From Flavobacterium resistens (GTDB taxonomy: Bacteria; Bacteroidota; Bacteroidia; Flavobacteriales; Flavobacteriaceae): a DNA stretch of 64,000 nt. A program made the translations under genes and the position numbers. Position 1 is the first letter of the stretch. Each line of letters starts with the position of its first letter. Below are positions 38,456 to 46,740 of the stretch, in pieces. The notes beneath the pieces were generated by a model. That model made no database searches and was not told where the DNA came from. It saw only the letters and a list, made by a program, of their open reading frames with translations. The stretch covers positions 682,001 to 746,000 of the forward strand of contig NZ_FXTA01000002.1 of assembly GCF_900182645.1 (NCBI RefSeq). The letters are read 5' to 3'.

Positions 38456-39529
38456 ATGAAACTAAATACTTTAATAAAAAAAGCAAGCTTTTTAATAGCC
38501 TTGTTATTCGTCTGTCAGTCTTGCAGTAGCGGTAATGATGGCGGAGGCGATGCGCCTGTTGTAACTGGTCCGTCAAATCTTTCTGTTCAGGTGGACGTAG
38601 TTGGAAAAACAGCTGAAAAGCCTAATGGCGACGGAAGCGGAAAGGTAAAACTTACCATTTCAGCATCAAATGCTACATCTTATAAGGTAGTGATTGATAG
38701 TCAGTTAAAAGAAATTTCAACTGGTGATTTTACTTATGAATTTACAGCTTCCGGAACTAAAACATACCCAATTATTGTTTCAGCCTATAACGGATCGCAG
38801 TTTGTAAGCACAACAACTTCTGTAAATGTTTTTGTTGCAAGAAAAATACTTTGGGCAGATGAGTTTGATGTAGACGGAGCTCCTAATAGCGCTAAATGGG
38901 GTTATAATACAGGAACCGGTGACGGTTGGGGAAATAATGAATTAGAATATTATACTACTCGTCCTGAAAATGTAATTATCTCAAACGGAACGCTAAAAAT
39001 CAAAGCAATAAAAGAAGAGTATATGGGAAGTCATTACACCTCTACAAGAATGCTTACAAAAGGAAAGTTTTCATTTAAATATGGTCGTGCCGAAGTTCGT
39101 GCAAAATTGCCGGTGGGCGGAGGAACCTGGCCAGCTTTCTGGATGCTTGGTGACAATATTGATACGGCGCCATGGCCAGCTTGCGGTGAGGTTGATATTT
39201 TAGAATCAGTTGGAAATAATCCAAATGTAAATCATTCTTCTTTGCATTCGCCTGGACGTTCTGGAAATACGCCTGATACGGCTACTACGACAGTTCCAAA
39301 TTCAGCAACAGAATTTCACGTTTATGCAGCAGAATGGAGTGCAGAAAGCATCAAGTTTTATGTAGATGATAATTTGTTTTACACTTACGCAAACAGCAGC
39401 TCGACGCCATTTAATGCCAACTTTTTCTTGATTTTGAATTTAGCTATGGGCGGAAACTTTGGAGGAAAAGTTGACCCTAATTTTACTAGCGCAACTTTCG
39501 AAGTTGATTACGTAAGAGTATACAATTAA
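38456..39529 (+). CDS. GH16 laminarinase-like lipoprotein
   Basis: The 357-residue protein is a lipoprotein (lipobox near Cys20 or Cys23, FVCQSCSSG), followed by a PKD-like domain (about 40-130) and a GH16 domain (about 135-357). The catalytic signature is EVDILE: Glu245, Asp247, Glu250, preceded by WPAFWMLGDN and followed by HSSLHSPG. These features fit the laminarinase (GH16_3) group of endo-beta-1,3-glucanases. The surface lipoprotein form suggests first cutting of the polymer outside the cell, before SusCD uptake. Confidence 0.92.
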   Translation: MKLNTLIKKASFLIALLFVCQSCSSGNDGGGDAPVVTGPSNLSVQVDVVGKTAEKPNGDGSGKVKLTISASNATSYKVVIDSQLKEISTGDFTYEFTASGTKTYPIIVSAYNGSQFVSTTTSVNVFVARKILWADEFDVDGAPNSAKWGYNTGTGDGWGNNELEYYTTRPENVIISNGTLKIKAIKEEYMGSHYTSTRMLTKGKFSFKYGRAEVRAKLPVGGGTWPAFWMLGDNIDTAPWPACGEVDILESVGNNPNVNHSSLHSPGRSGNTPDTATTTVPNSATEFHVYAAEWSAESIKFYVDDNLFYTYANSSSTPFNANFFLILNLAMGGNFGGKVDPNFTSATFEVDYVRVYN

Positions 39530-39541
39530 CATAAATTTTTT

Positions 39542-39586
39542 TCTGTAAAGCTTCGGAAACATTAGCTTTACAGATTAAAATTTTTT
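39542..39586 (+). terminator. Hairpin between GH16 and EEP genes
   Basis: TCTGTAAAGCT pairs with AGCTTTACAGA over an 11-nt loop, with a nearby T-rich tail. It could act as a partial terminator inside the operon. Confidence 0.6.
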
Positions 39587-39590
39587 AAAT

Positions 39591-40430
39591 ATGAAAAAGA
39601 TAATTAAAGTTTGTGTAGCGGTATTCCTGCTTTTTGCTGGTAATTCATTTTACGGTCAAAACCTAAAAATTATGACCTACAATATTCGTTTGGACGTTGC
39701 TTCAGATGGAGAAAATGCCTGGCCAAATCGAAAAGATTATTTCGCGTCGCAAATACAATTTTATAGTCCTGATATTTTTGGGGTTCAGGAAGCAACTCCA
39801 AATCAGGTAATTGATATTGCATCTGCTTTGCCAAAATATAACAAATTTGGAATTGGAAGAGAAGAAGGAGGACTAGGCGAAGCATGTACTATTTATTATA
39901 AAAAAGACAGTTTTCAAGTTCAGGAATCCAATACATTTTGGTTGTCAGAAACACCAAATGTAGTTTCCAGAGGTTGGGATGCAGCCTGTAATAGAATTTG
40001 TACGTATGGTCTTTTTAAAGATTTAAAAACTAAAAAAATATTCTATGTTTTTAATCTGCATCTGGATCATATGGGCGAAGTAGCAAGAATGAAAGGTGTT
40101 GAACTTGTTTTGTCAAAAATTCAAGCAATAAACACTAAAAAATATCCTGTTTTTTTAATGGGAGATTTTAATTCGGAACCAAACACAAAGCAAATTTCCG
40201 AAATAAAAAAAGTTATGGATGACACGAAAGCTGTTTCAATAGAAAAACCTTTCGGACCATCAGGAACATTCAATGATTTTAAACACGACAAACCTGTAAC
40301 ATTATTGCTTGATTACATTTTTGTTTCAAAAAATAGCGGATTTAAGATTTATAAACACGCAGTTTTAAGTGATTCTAAAGATTTAAAATATCCATCGGAT
40401 CATTTACCTGTTTTAATAGAAATAGATTAA
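39591..40430 (+). CDS. Secreted endonuclease/exonuclease/phosphatase-fold protein
   Basis: The 279-residue protein has a signal peptide (GNSFYGQN) and the EEP fold: IMTYNIRLD, DIFGVQEATPNQV, FNLHLDHMG, FLMGDFNSEPN and the closing PSDHLPVLIE. These give the metal- and phosphate-binding Asn, Glu, Asp and His of the DNase I/sphingomyelinase superfamily. It ends one base before the next GH30 start, so it is firmly in the operon. Its role in a glucan locus is unclear; removal of phosphoester groups from the substrate is possible but not shown. Confidence 0.88.
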   Translation: MKKIIKVCVAVFLLFAGNSFYGQNLKIMTYNIRLDVASDGENAWPNRKDYFASQIQFYSPDIFGVQEATPNQVIDIASALPKYNKFGIGREEGGLGEACTIYYKKDSFQVQESNTFWLSETPNVVSRGWDAACNRICTYGLFKDLKTKKIFYVFNLHLDHMGEVARMKGVELVLSKIQAINTKKYPVFLMGDFNSEPNTKQISEIKKVMDDTKAVSIEKPFGPSGTFNDFKHDKPVTLLLDYIFVSKNSGFKIYKHAVLSDSKDLKYPSDHLPVLIEID

Positions 40431-40431
40431 A

Positions 40432-41856
40432 ATGAAAAACATCAACAAAAAACTCCAAATTTTACTTTTACTGCCTTTAATCGCAGTTCAAATAAAATGC
40501 GGTTCTTCAAAAAGCACAGCTTCCAATTCTGGAAAAGCTGAATCTTGGATTACAACTACAGATGAATCATCAAAATTGAAAAAACAGCCAGATTTGGTTT
40601 TTAATTCTGATGTAAATTCAAATCAAACTATCACTGTTGACGCTTCTCAAAAATTTCAAACCATTGAAGGTTTTGGATTTTCTTTAACTGGAGGAAGCGC
40701 TCAGACGATTTTGAAATTGGATAAAGCAAAAAGAGAAGCATTGCTTCAAGAACTTTTTTCCAGAAAAAATGATGCTGTAGGTATAAGTTATTTAAGAATC
40801 AGTATTGGTGCTTCAGATTTGAATGAAGTAGTTTTTTCGTATGATGATATGCCAGAAGGACAAACAGATTTGAAATTGGAACATTTTAATCTTGGTCCAG
40901 ATTTAAAAGATGTGGTTCCGGTTTTAAAAGAGATTTTAGCTATAAATCCGAAAATCAAAATTATGGGCTCGCCTTGGTCGCCACCCGTTTGGATGAAAGA
41001 TAACGGAAGCTCAAAAGGTGGAAGTTTACAGCCAAAATACTATCAGGTGTATGCTGAATATTTTGTGAAATATATTCAGGCAATGAAAGCACAAGGAATT
41101 GTAATCGATGCAATTACACCTCAAAACGAACCGTTACACCCAGGAAATAATCCGAGTATGTTGATGTTGGCTGAACAACAAGCAGATTTTATTGGAAATA
41201 ATCTAGGGCCAGCTTTTAAAGCAGCGGGAATTAAAACTAAAATTATTGTTTACGATCACAATTGCAACAAACCAGAATATCCTTTGACTATTTTAAAAGA
41301 TACAAAAGCAAATCCTTTTGTGACTGGTTCTGCGTTTCACTTGTACGAAGGTGATATCAGTGCTTTAACAACAGTACACAATGCATTTCCAGACAAAGAT
41401 TTATACTTTACAGAACAATACACAGGATCAAAAAGCAGTTTTGAAAATGATTTGAAATGGGGTGTGAAAAATGTTGTTATTGGTTCAATGAGAAACTGGA
41501 GTAAAATTGCGCTTTCATGGGGATTGGCAAATGATGAATATTATAAGCCATTTACTCCAGGAGGTTGTTCAACTTGTAAAGGGGCTTTGATGATTGACCA
41601 AAACCAGAATATTAAACGAGAAGTAGGTTATTACTTAATTGGTCACGCTTCAAAATTTGTTCCTGAAGGATCAGTAAGAATTGGAAGTAATATTGCCGGT
41701 AATTTACACAACGTTGCTTTCAAAACTCCGTCGGGACAAATTGTTCTAATTGTAGAAAATGATGGAACTTCAGCAGAAACATTCAATATCAAATACAATC
41801 AAAAACAAATTTCAACTACTTTAAACGAAGGTGCTGTAGCAACTTACGTTTGGTAA
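40432..41856 (+). CDS. GH30 family glycoside hydrolase (group B, lipoprotein)
   Basis: The 474-residue lipoprotein (Cys23 in VQIKCGSSK) is closely related to the GH30 at 35180, sharing FQTIEGFGFSLTGGSAQ, PWSPPVWMKDNGSSKGGS and GHASKFVPEGSVRIGSN-type segments. The catalytic pair is Glu233 (TPQNEPLH) and Glu328 (YFTEQYTG). It lacks the long Pro-rich tether of its relative. The locus therefore has two pairs of GH30 enzymes, of two sequence types. Confidence 0.9.
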   Translation: MKNINKKLQILLLLPLIAVQIKCGSSKSTASNSGKAESWITTTDESSKLKKQPDLVFNSDVNSNQTITVDASQKFQTIEGFGFSLTGGSAQTILKLDKAKREALLQELFSRKNDAVGISYLRISIGASDLNEVVFSYDDMPEGQTDLKLEHFNLGPDLKDVVPVLKEILAINPKIKIMGSPWSPPVWMKDNGSSKGGSLQPKYYQVYAEYFVKYIQAMKAQGIVIDAITPQNEPLHPGNNPSMLMLAEQQADFIGNNLGPAFKAAGIKTKIIVYDHNCNKPEYPLTILKDTKANPFVTGSAFHLYEGDISALTTVHNAFPDKDLYFTEQYTGSKSSFENDLKWGVKNVVIGSMRNWSKIALSWGLANDEYYKPFTPGGCSTCKGALMIDQNQNIKREVGYYLIGHASKFVPEGSVRIGSNIAGNLHNVAFKTPSGQIVLIVENDGTSAETFNIKYNQKQISTTLNEGAVATYVW

Positions 41857-41870
41857 TCAAAATTAAATTC

Positions 41871-44099
41871 ATGAAGAAATTAACCACATTTGCCTTGCTG
41901 ATGGCTACGTTTTTTGCGACAGCACAACAGCAGACAATAGATCAAAAAGTGAATGATCTGTTGAAGAAAATGACTATTGAAGAAAAAATTGGCCAGCTGA
42001 ATCAATACACAGGCGATAATCAGGCAACAGGACCAATTACGATAAATCCGAATAAACAATCTGAAATTAAACAAGGTTTAATTGGTTCGATGCTGAATAT
42101 CATCGGAACAAAATATACCAGACAATATCAGGAACTAGCGATGCAATCTCGCCTTAAAATTCCATTGTTATTTGGTCAGGATGTTATTCATGGTTACAAA
42201 ACAACATTCCCAATTCCGTTAGCTGAAGCAGCGAGTTGGGATTTAGCAGCAATTGAATTAGCGGCAAGAGTTGCGGCGACAGAGGCTGCAGCAAGTGGAA
42301 TTCACTGGACATTTGCGCCAATGGTTGATATTGGCCGCGATCCAAGATGGGGAAGAGTTATGGAAGGTGCCGGAGAAGATACGTACTTAGGTTCTAAAAT
42401 CGCTTATGCACGTGTAAAAGGTTTTCAAGGAAATAAATTAGGCGATTTAAACTCTGTTATGGCTTGCGTAAAACATTTTGCGGCTTATGGCGCAGGTGTT
42501 GGCGGAAGAGATTATAACTCAGTTGATATGAGTGAAAGAATGTTGTTGGAGACGTATTTACCTCCTTTTAAATCGGCTTTAGATGCTGGTGCGGCAACGT
42601 TTATGAATTCATTTAATGATTTAAACGGAATTCCAGCAACGGGGAATGCACATTTGCAACGCGATATTTTAAAAGGAAAATGGAATTTTCAAGGTTTCGT
42701 AGTTTCAGACTGGGGATCAATTGGAGAAATGGTAGCACACGGTTATTCAAAAGATCTTAAAGAAGCTGCTTATTCTGCAATTACCGCAGGAAGTGATATG
42801 GATATGGAAAGTAATGCATACCGTAAAAATTTAGCAGAGTTAGTAAAAGAAGGAAGAGTTTCTGTTGACTTAATTGACGATGCAGTAAAACGTATTTTAC
42901 GCAAGAAATTTGAATTAGGTTTATTTGATGATCCTTATAAATATTCTGATGATAAAAGAGCAGAGAAAGTTTTAGCAAATCCGGAGAACAGAAAAGCTGC
43001 ACTTGAAGTAGCACAAAAAAGTATTGTTTTATTAAAGAATGAAAACCAGACTTTACCGCTTTCCAAAAACTTAAAAACTATTGCATTCATTGGACCAATG
43101 GTAAAAGAATACAAAGCTAATATGGGATTTTGGTCTGTAGAACTTCCAGATGTTGATTATGACAAATGGGTTGTATCGCAATGGGATGGTTTACAAAATA
43201 AAGTAGGAAAAAACACCAAATTGCTTTATGCTAAAGGTTGTGAAGTAGATGGCGATAATAAAGATGGTTTTGCTGAAGCGGTTGCAACTGCAAAACAAGC
43301 TGATGTTGTTATTTTGAGTATTGGTGAAAGACGTGACATGAGCGGTGAAGCAAAGAGCCGAAGCGATTTGCACTTGCCAGGTGTTCAGGAAGATTTAGTA
43401 AAAGCGATTCAGGCTACAGGAAAACCGGTTGTTGTATTAGTAAATGCAGGACGTCCTCTTATTTTTAACTGGACAGCAGACAACGTTCCGGCAATTGTAT
43501 ATACTTGGTGGTTAGGAACAGAAGCAGGAAATGCAATCGCAAATGTTTTATTTGGAGATTACAATCCGTCAGGAAAATTGCCTATGACTTTCCCAAGAGA
43601 AGTTGGTCAAATTCCAATTTACTACAATCATTTCAGTACTGGAAGACCAGCTAAAAATGAAGATTCAAAAAATTATGTTTCAGCTTATATTGATTTGAAA
43701 AACTCACCTAAATTCCCATTTGGATACGGTTTGAGTTATACAAAATTCGATTATTCAGGTTTGAAATTATCTTCAGCAAAAATCAAAAGTAATGAAACAA
43801 TTAAAGTTTCTTTCCAATTATCAAATGTTGGAAAAGTAGCGGGTGAAGAAGTTGTTCAATTGTATTTGAAAGATAAATTTGGTTCTGTTGTTCGCCCAGT
43901 TTTAGAATTAAGAGATTTCCAAAAAGTGAAATTAAATGCAGGAGAATCTAAAACAATTGAATTTACAATTGATAAAGAAAAATTATCATTCTACAATAAT
44001 AAATTAGAATGGGGTGCTGAGCCAGGAGATTTCGAAGTAATGATTGGAGCTTCGTCAGCAGATATAAAACTTAGAGCAGACTTTGAATTAGTACAATAG
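41871..44099 (+). CDS. GH3 family beta-glucosidase-like enzyme
   Basis: The 742-residue secreted enzyme has a signal peptide (TFFATAQQQ) and the GH3 order: N-terminal barrel with QDVIHGYKTTFPIPLAEAAS and WTFAPMVDIGRDPRWGR, nucleophile Asp280 in VVSDWGS, the (alpha/beta)6 sandwich and a C-terminal fibronectin type III-like domain (KVAGEEVVQLYLKDKFGSVV). It resembles periplasmic BglX-type beta-glucosidases and would finish oligosaccharides to glucose. The start at 41871 is preferred because it begins a normal signal peptide; the longer frame from 41850 overlaps the preceding gene. It is the last gene of the locus. Confidence 0.93.
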   Translation: MKKLTTFALLMATFFATAQQQTIDQKVNDLLKKMTIEEKIGQLNQYTGDNQATGPITINPNKQSEIKQGLIGSMLNIIGTKYTRQYQELAMQSRLKIPLLFGQDVIHGYKTTFPIPLAEAASWDLAAIELAARVAATEAAASGIHWTFAPMVDIGRDPRWGRVMEGAGEDTYLGSKIAYARVKGFQGNKLGDLNSVMACVKHFAAYGAGVGGRDYNSVDMSERMLLETYLPPFKSALDAGAATFMNSFNDLNGIPATGNAHLQRDILKGKWNFQGFVVSDWGSIGEMVAHGYSKDLKEAAYSAITAGSDMDMESNAYRKNLAELVKEGRVSVDLIDDAVKRILRKKFELGLFDDPYKYSDDKRAEKVLANPENRKAALEVAQKSIVLLKNENQTLPLSKNLKTIAFIGPMVKEYKANMGFWSVELPDVDYDKWVVSQWDGLQNKVGKNTKLLYAKGCEVDGDNKDGFAEAVATAKQADVVILSIGERRDMSGEAKSRSDLHLPGVQEDLVKAIQATGKPVVVLVNAGRPLIFNWTADNVPAIVYTWWLGTEAGNAIANVLFGDYNPSGKLPMTFPREVGQIPIYYNHFSTGRPAKNEDSKNYVSAYIDLKNSPKFPFGYGLSYTKFDYSGLKLSSAKIKSNETIKVSFQLSNVGKVAGEEVVQLYLKDKFGSVVRPVLELRDFQKVKLNAGESKTIEFTIDKEKLSFYNNKLEWGAEPGDFEVMIGASSADIKLRADFELVQ

Positions 44100-44114
44100 T
44101 AGAAGTCAATTTTA

Positions 44115-44188
44115 AATTGGCGTTATGGATTTTATAAAAGGTTTTGAATTATTTCAAAACAGTATTTATAAAATCCATAGCGCCAATT
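44115..44188. terminator. Near-perfect inverted repeat overlapping the end of the next gene
   Basis: AATTGGCGTTATGGATTTTA (from 44115) and its complement ending at 44188 match over about 23 bp with one mismatch, with further pairing toward the centre. The right arm is coding sequence for the last residues of the small gene at 44149. It may end both convergent transcripts. Confidence 0.7.
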
Positions 44189-44406
44189 CCTTTATATGAT
44201 GCGTACAATGCTTTATCAAAAGCTTCGCGTTTTGCTTTTTTGTCTTTAGCTTCAGTTTCGACAATCATTTGATTGAAAATTTTTTCCTGTTGCTGGCTGT
44301 ATTTTATTGATTCTTCCAATAAATAAGTTTTCGAAACAAATCCGAAAGAAGTCCAGATTTTAGTTCGTATTTTTTTGTTTATATCTTTTAATGGATTAGT
44401 GCTCAT
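44149..44406 (-). CDS. Small conserved-looking protein of unknown function
   Basis: The 85-residue protein has no signal peptide or membrane helix and is rich in Lys, Glu and Gln; most of it should be helical (EESIKYSQQQEKIFNQMIVE, then AKDKKAKREAFDKALYASYK). I do not recognise a family. The ATG at 44406 (MSTNPLK) is preferred to an upstream GTG at 44415. It is convergent with the GH3 gene and divergent from the Nudix-type regulator. The 44407-44651 gap after it is AT-rich; a TATATTTG at 44525-44532 is a weak promoter candidate for the regulator. Confidence 0.65.
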   Translation of the reverse strand: MSTNPLKDINKKIRTKIWTSFGFVSKTYLLEESIKYSQQQEKIFNQMIVETEAKDKKAKREAFDKALYASYKGIGAMDFINTVLK

Positions 44407-44651
44407 ATCTCTCACGCTGATTTACTGAATCACAAAACAATTGTAATAATTTACTTTCTTTTATCTTAAAATAATAACAAATTTATTTAAATGTGTTATT
44501 ATGACGCAATGTACTTATTTTTTTTATATTTGATTTTAATTTTAAGTTAAAATTGTGACACACACACTTATTTAACAACTGCCAAATTGTTTTGTTTTTA
44601 TAAAAATGCACTAAATTGCACCGTTATTTAATAATGAAAAGAGGCAATTAA

Positions 44652-45416
44652 ATGTCAAAAATGTTAAAAGACATCATAGAAAATAATGAAAATTATCAGC
44701 CCGGGCTGTCGATTGACTGTGTCATTTTTGGTTTTCACGACAACCAGTTAAAGGTTTTGTTGATCAAAGTAGACAGAAATCCAAAATGGTCATTGCCTGG
44801 CGGATTTATCCCAATTGATCAAGATATTGACACCGCAGCAGTAACTATTTTAAATGATAGAACTGGTGTTGACGGCATTTTTTTAAGACAGTTTGCGACT
44901 TTTGGAAAGGTAAAACGAAACGATCAGCACTTTGATAAAAAGGTTTTAGAATATTTAGAAATAGAAGAAGCAAAAGGCAAATGGCTTATGCGCCGTTTTG
45001 TTACAATTGGTTATTATGCCTTGGTCGATTTTTTAAAAACGATTCCAAAACCTTCGAGCGATCGTGAAATTGTGGAGTGGATAGATCATAAAGAAGTTCC
45101 TGAACTTATTTTAGATCACAAAGAAATTCTGGATAAAGCATTGAACACTTTGAGAACAGAATTAAATTTAATGCCAATTGGTTATAATTTGCTTCCGGAG
45201 AAATTCACGATTCCAGAACTTCAAAAATTGTATGAAACGATTTTGGATAAAAAGCTGGATCGCCGAAATTTTCTCAGAAAAATAACCAACATTGGAATCC
45301 TGAAAAAGCTCGACGAAAAGAAAAGTAATGTTGCACACAAAGCCCCAAACTTATATTCTTTTGATAAAGAAAAATATGATGAAGTCTTAAAAAATGGATT
45401 AAATCAAGGCTGGTAG
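44652..45416 (+). CDS. Nudix-fold transcriptional regulator (NrtR/AraR-like)
   Basis: The 254-residue protein has an N-terminal Nudix fold (about 15-150) and a C-terminal winged HTH (about 165-250, FTIPELQKLYETILDKKLDR). The Nudix box is degenerate: GGFIPIDQDIDTAAVTILND lacks the paired Glu residues (REUxEE), so hydrolase activity is probably lost. This architecture is that of NrtR-type and Bacteroidetes AraR-type regulators, which respond to ADP-ribose or sugars. Its nearness to the glucan locus suggests a sugar-linked role, but its targets are not shown by the sequence. Confidence 0.85.
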   Translation: MSKMLKDIIENNENYQPGLSIDCVIFGFHDNQLKVLLIKVDRNPKWSLPGGFIPIDQDIDTAAVTILNDRTGVDGIFLRQFATFGKVKRNDQHFDKKVLEYLEIEEAKGKWLMRRFVTIGYYALVDFLKTIPKPSSDREIVEWIDHKEVPELILDHKEILDKALNTLRTELNLMPIGYNLLPEKFTIPELQKLYETILDKKLDRRNFLRKITNIGILKKLDEKKSNVAHKAPNLYSFDKEKYDEVLKNGLNQGW

Positions 45417-45445
45417 AATAAGGTTTAATTTTAAAATTTACGATT

Positions 45446-45769
45446 ATGGTTTCTTTTGAAAATTTTAGAAAAATAGCTTTATCATTTGAAAATGCTACTG
45501 AAGAACCACACTTCGAGAAAACGTCTTTTCGCATAAACAAAAAAATATTTGCCACTTTTGATGAAAAAAATAATCACGCAGTTTTGAAATTAAATGAAAT
45601 CGATCAATCTGTTTTTTGTGCTTCAAGCGAAATGATTTTTTATCCAATTCCGAACAAATGGGGAAAACAAGGCTGGACAATTGTTGAACTTTCAAAAGTA
45701 AGAACAGAAATGTTTGAAGATGCTTTGTTGCTTTCTTACCAAAATGTAGCTCCAGAAAAGAAGAAATAA
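45446..45769 (+). CDS. MmcQ/YjbR family protein
   Basis: The 107-residue protein fits the YjbR/MmcQ fold (CyaY-like): FRKIALSFENATEEPHFEKT, SFRINKKIFATFDEKNNHAV, and WGKQGWTIVELSKVRTEMFE. Relatives are called DNA-binding-fold proteins, but no clear function is established. It lies 29 bp after the Nudix-fold regulator on the same strand and ends one base before the convergent AlkB-like gene. Confidence 0.85.
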   Translation: MVSFENFRKIALSFENATEEPHFEKTSFRINKKIFATFDEKNNHAVLKLNEIDQSVFCASSEMIFYPIPNKWGKQGWTIVELSKVRTEMFEDALLLSYQNVAPEKKK

Positions 45770-45770
45770 T

Positions 45771-46379
45771 TTATCGCACAATAGTTCTAAAAGTCAAGTT
45801 CACTCTAGGTTTTTGTGTTGTTTTTGTTGGAGGCAAACGATGTAACCAATGTGTTTGCGTTTCATCTTTCATAACTAATAAGCTTCCATGTTCTAAAATC
45901 AAAGAAACAACTTCTTTCGATTCTTTATGTTTAAAAGCAAATTTTCTTTCCGCGCCAAAACTTACAGAACCAATCGCGCCATTCTTTTTTAAATCTTTTT
46001 CGGCGTCACTATGCCAAGCCATTCCTTCTTCTCCGGAATGATATAAATTTAGCAGACAAGAATTAAAAGTTTCTCCCGTTTTTTCTTCAATAAAAGCTTT
46101 TAATTTTAATAATTCCGGCGTCCACGGAAGTGCTTTTTTTGTGGTATTTGAGTAGGTATATTCAAATTCCTGATCACCATACCAAGCTACTTTTCGTTTA
46201 GTTAAAATTAATTTTCCAAAGATGATTGCTTCGTCATTTTTCCATTCAATGGAATTTAATAAAGTATCGCGATAAAAATCTGCTTCTGTTCTGGAAAACA
46301 ATTTTCCGTAATAATTTACAGTTCCGTCTTTCGGAAGTAAATTGGTGTTTTCGTCAGTTTCAGGATTAAACAAGTCCAT
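45771..46379 (-). CDS. AlkB-like 2-oxoglutarate/Fe(II) dioxygenase
   Basis: The 202-residue enzyme belongs to the AlkB family, which removes alkyl groups from bases by oxidation. The iron ligands are His and Asp in MAWHSDAEKDLKKNG and a distal His in THWLHRLPPT, followed by the 2-oxoglutarate-binding Arg residues in KPRVNLTFRTI. Length and the substrate-lid region (YGDQEFEYTYS) resemble the AlkB homologue 2/3-like bacterial group. Its start overlaps the Ada-type zinc module gene by 14 bp, so the two are co-translated and part of the repair cluster. Confidence 0.9.
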   Translation of the reverse strand: MDLFNPETDENTNLLPKDGTVNYYGKLFSRTEADFYRDTLLNSIEWKNDEAIIFGKLILTKRKVAWYGDQEFEYTYSNTTKKALPWTPELLKLKAFIEEKTGETFNSCLLNLYHSGEEGMAWHSDAEKDLKKNGAIGSVSFGAERKFAFKHKESKEVVSLILEHGSLLVMKDETQTHWLHRLPPTKTTQKPRVNLTFRTIVR

Positions 46380-46611
46380 TTTTCCAGTTTTGATATTCGG
46401 TTTTCATGCAATGTCCGCAAGGTCTGAAACCATTTTGTCTGGCTTCATTTTCAGAAGAAAAGAAAACCCGATTTTTACGTTTCATTCTTTTTCCCGAAGA
46501 ACATTTTAGCATTCCGAAGATTTTTAATTTTTGGTTTCCACCGAAACAAATTTCTGCATTTTTAATTTTACGAAGCAATTCTGAATCGGATATTTTTTGA
46601 TGTTGAATCAT
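46366..46611 (-). CDS. Stand-alone Ada-type metal-binding domain protein
   Basis: The 81-residue protein resembles the N-terminal zinc domain of Ada, which accepts methyl groups from DNA phosphotriesters. Key segments are GMLKCSSGKRMKRKNRVFF and GFRPCGHCM. Of the four cysteines used by Ada, three are clear (KC, and CGHC); the fourth is replaced in the SSGKR stretch, so methyl transfer may be altered. The ATG at 46611 is preferred to a GTG at 46647, which lies inside a repeat. It overlaps the AlkB-like gene. The methyltransferase and AraC parts of Ada are encoded in a separate gene at 47465. Confidence 0.8.
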   Translation of the reverse strand: MIQHQKISDSELLRKIKNAEICFGGNQKLKIFGMLKCSSGKRMKRKNRVFFSSENEARQNGFRPCGHCMKTEYQNWKNGLV

Positions 46612-46627
46612 ATTGTTTTGTGTTTTG

Positions 46628-46736
46628 TTTTTCCGCCACGAATTCACGAATTATTTTTAAAATCTATGTGGATAGAATTAGTTTAATTCGTGAATTGCTT
46701 CGCCTGTTCACTATCGCTCGGGTCGTGGCGGAAAAA
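46628..46736. repeat. Palindromic repeat with a 27-bp insertion in one arm
   Basis: The left arm 46628-46653 (TTTTTCCGCCACGAATTCAC...) has an exact 26-bp reverse complement on the right, but split into 46684-46696 and 46724-46736 by 27 extra bases at 46697-46723. It fills the gap after the oxygenase gene and could act as its terminator. Confidence 0.85.
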
Positions 46737-46740
46737 ATAT

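Noticed and set aside
41850..41870. Upstream start for the GH3 enzyme
   Set aside because: It lies in the end of the preceding gene; the ATG at 41871 begins a proper signal peptide.
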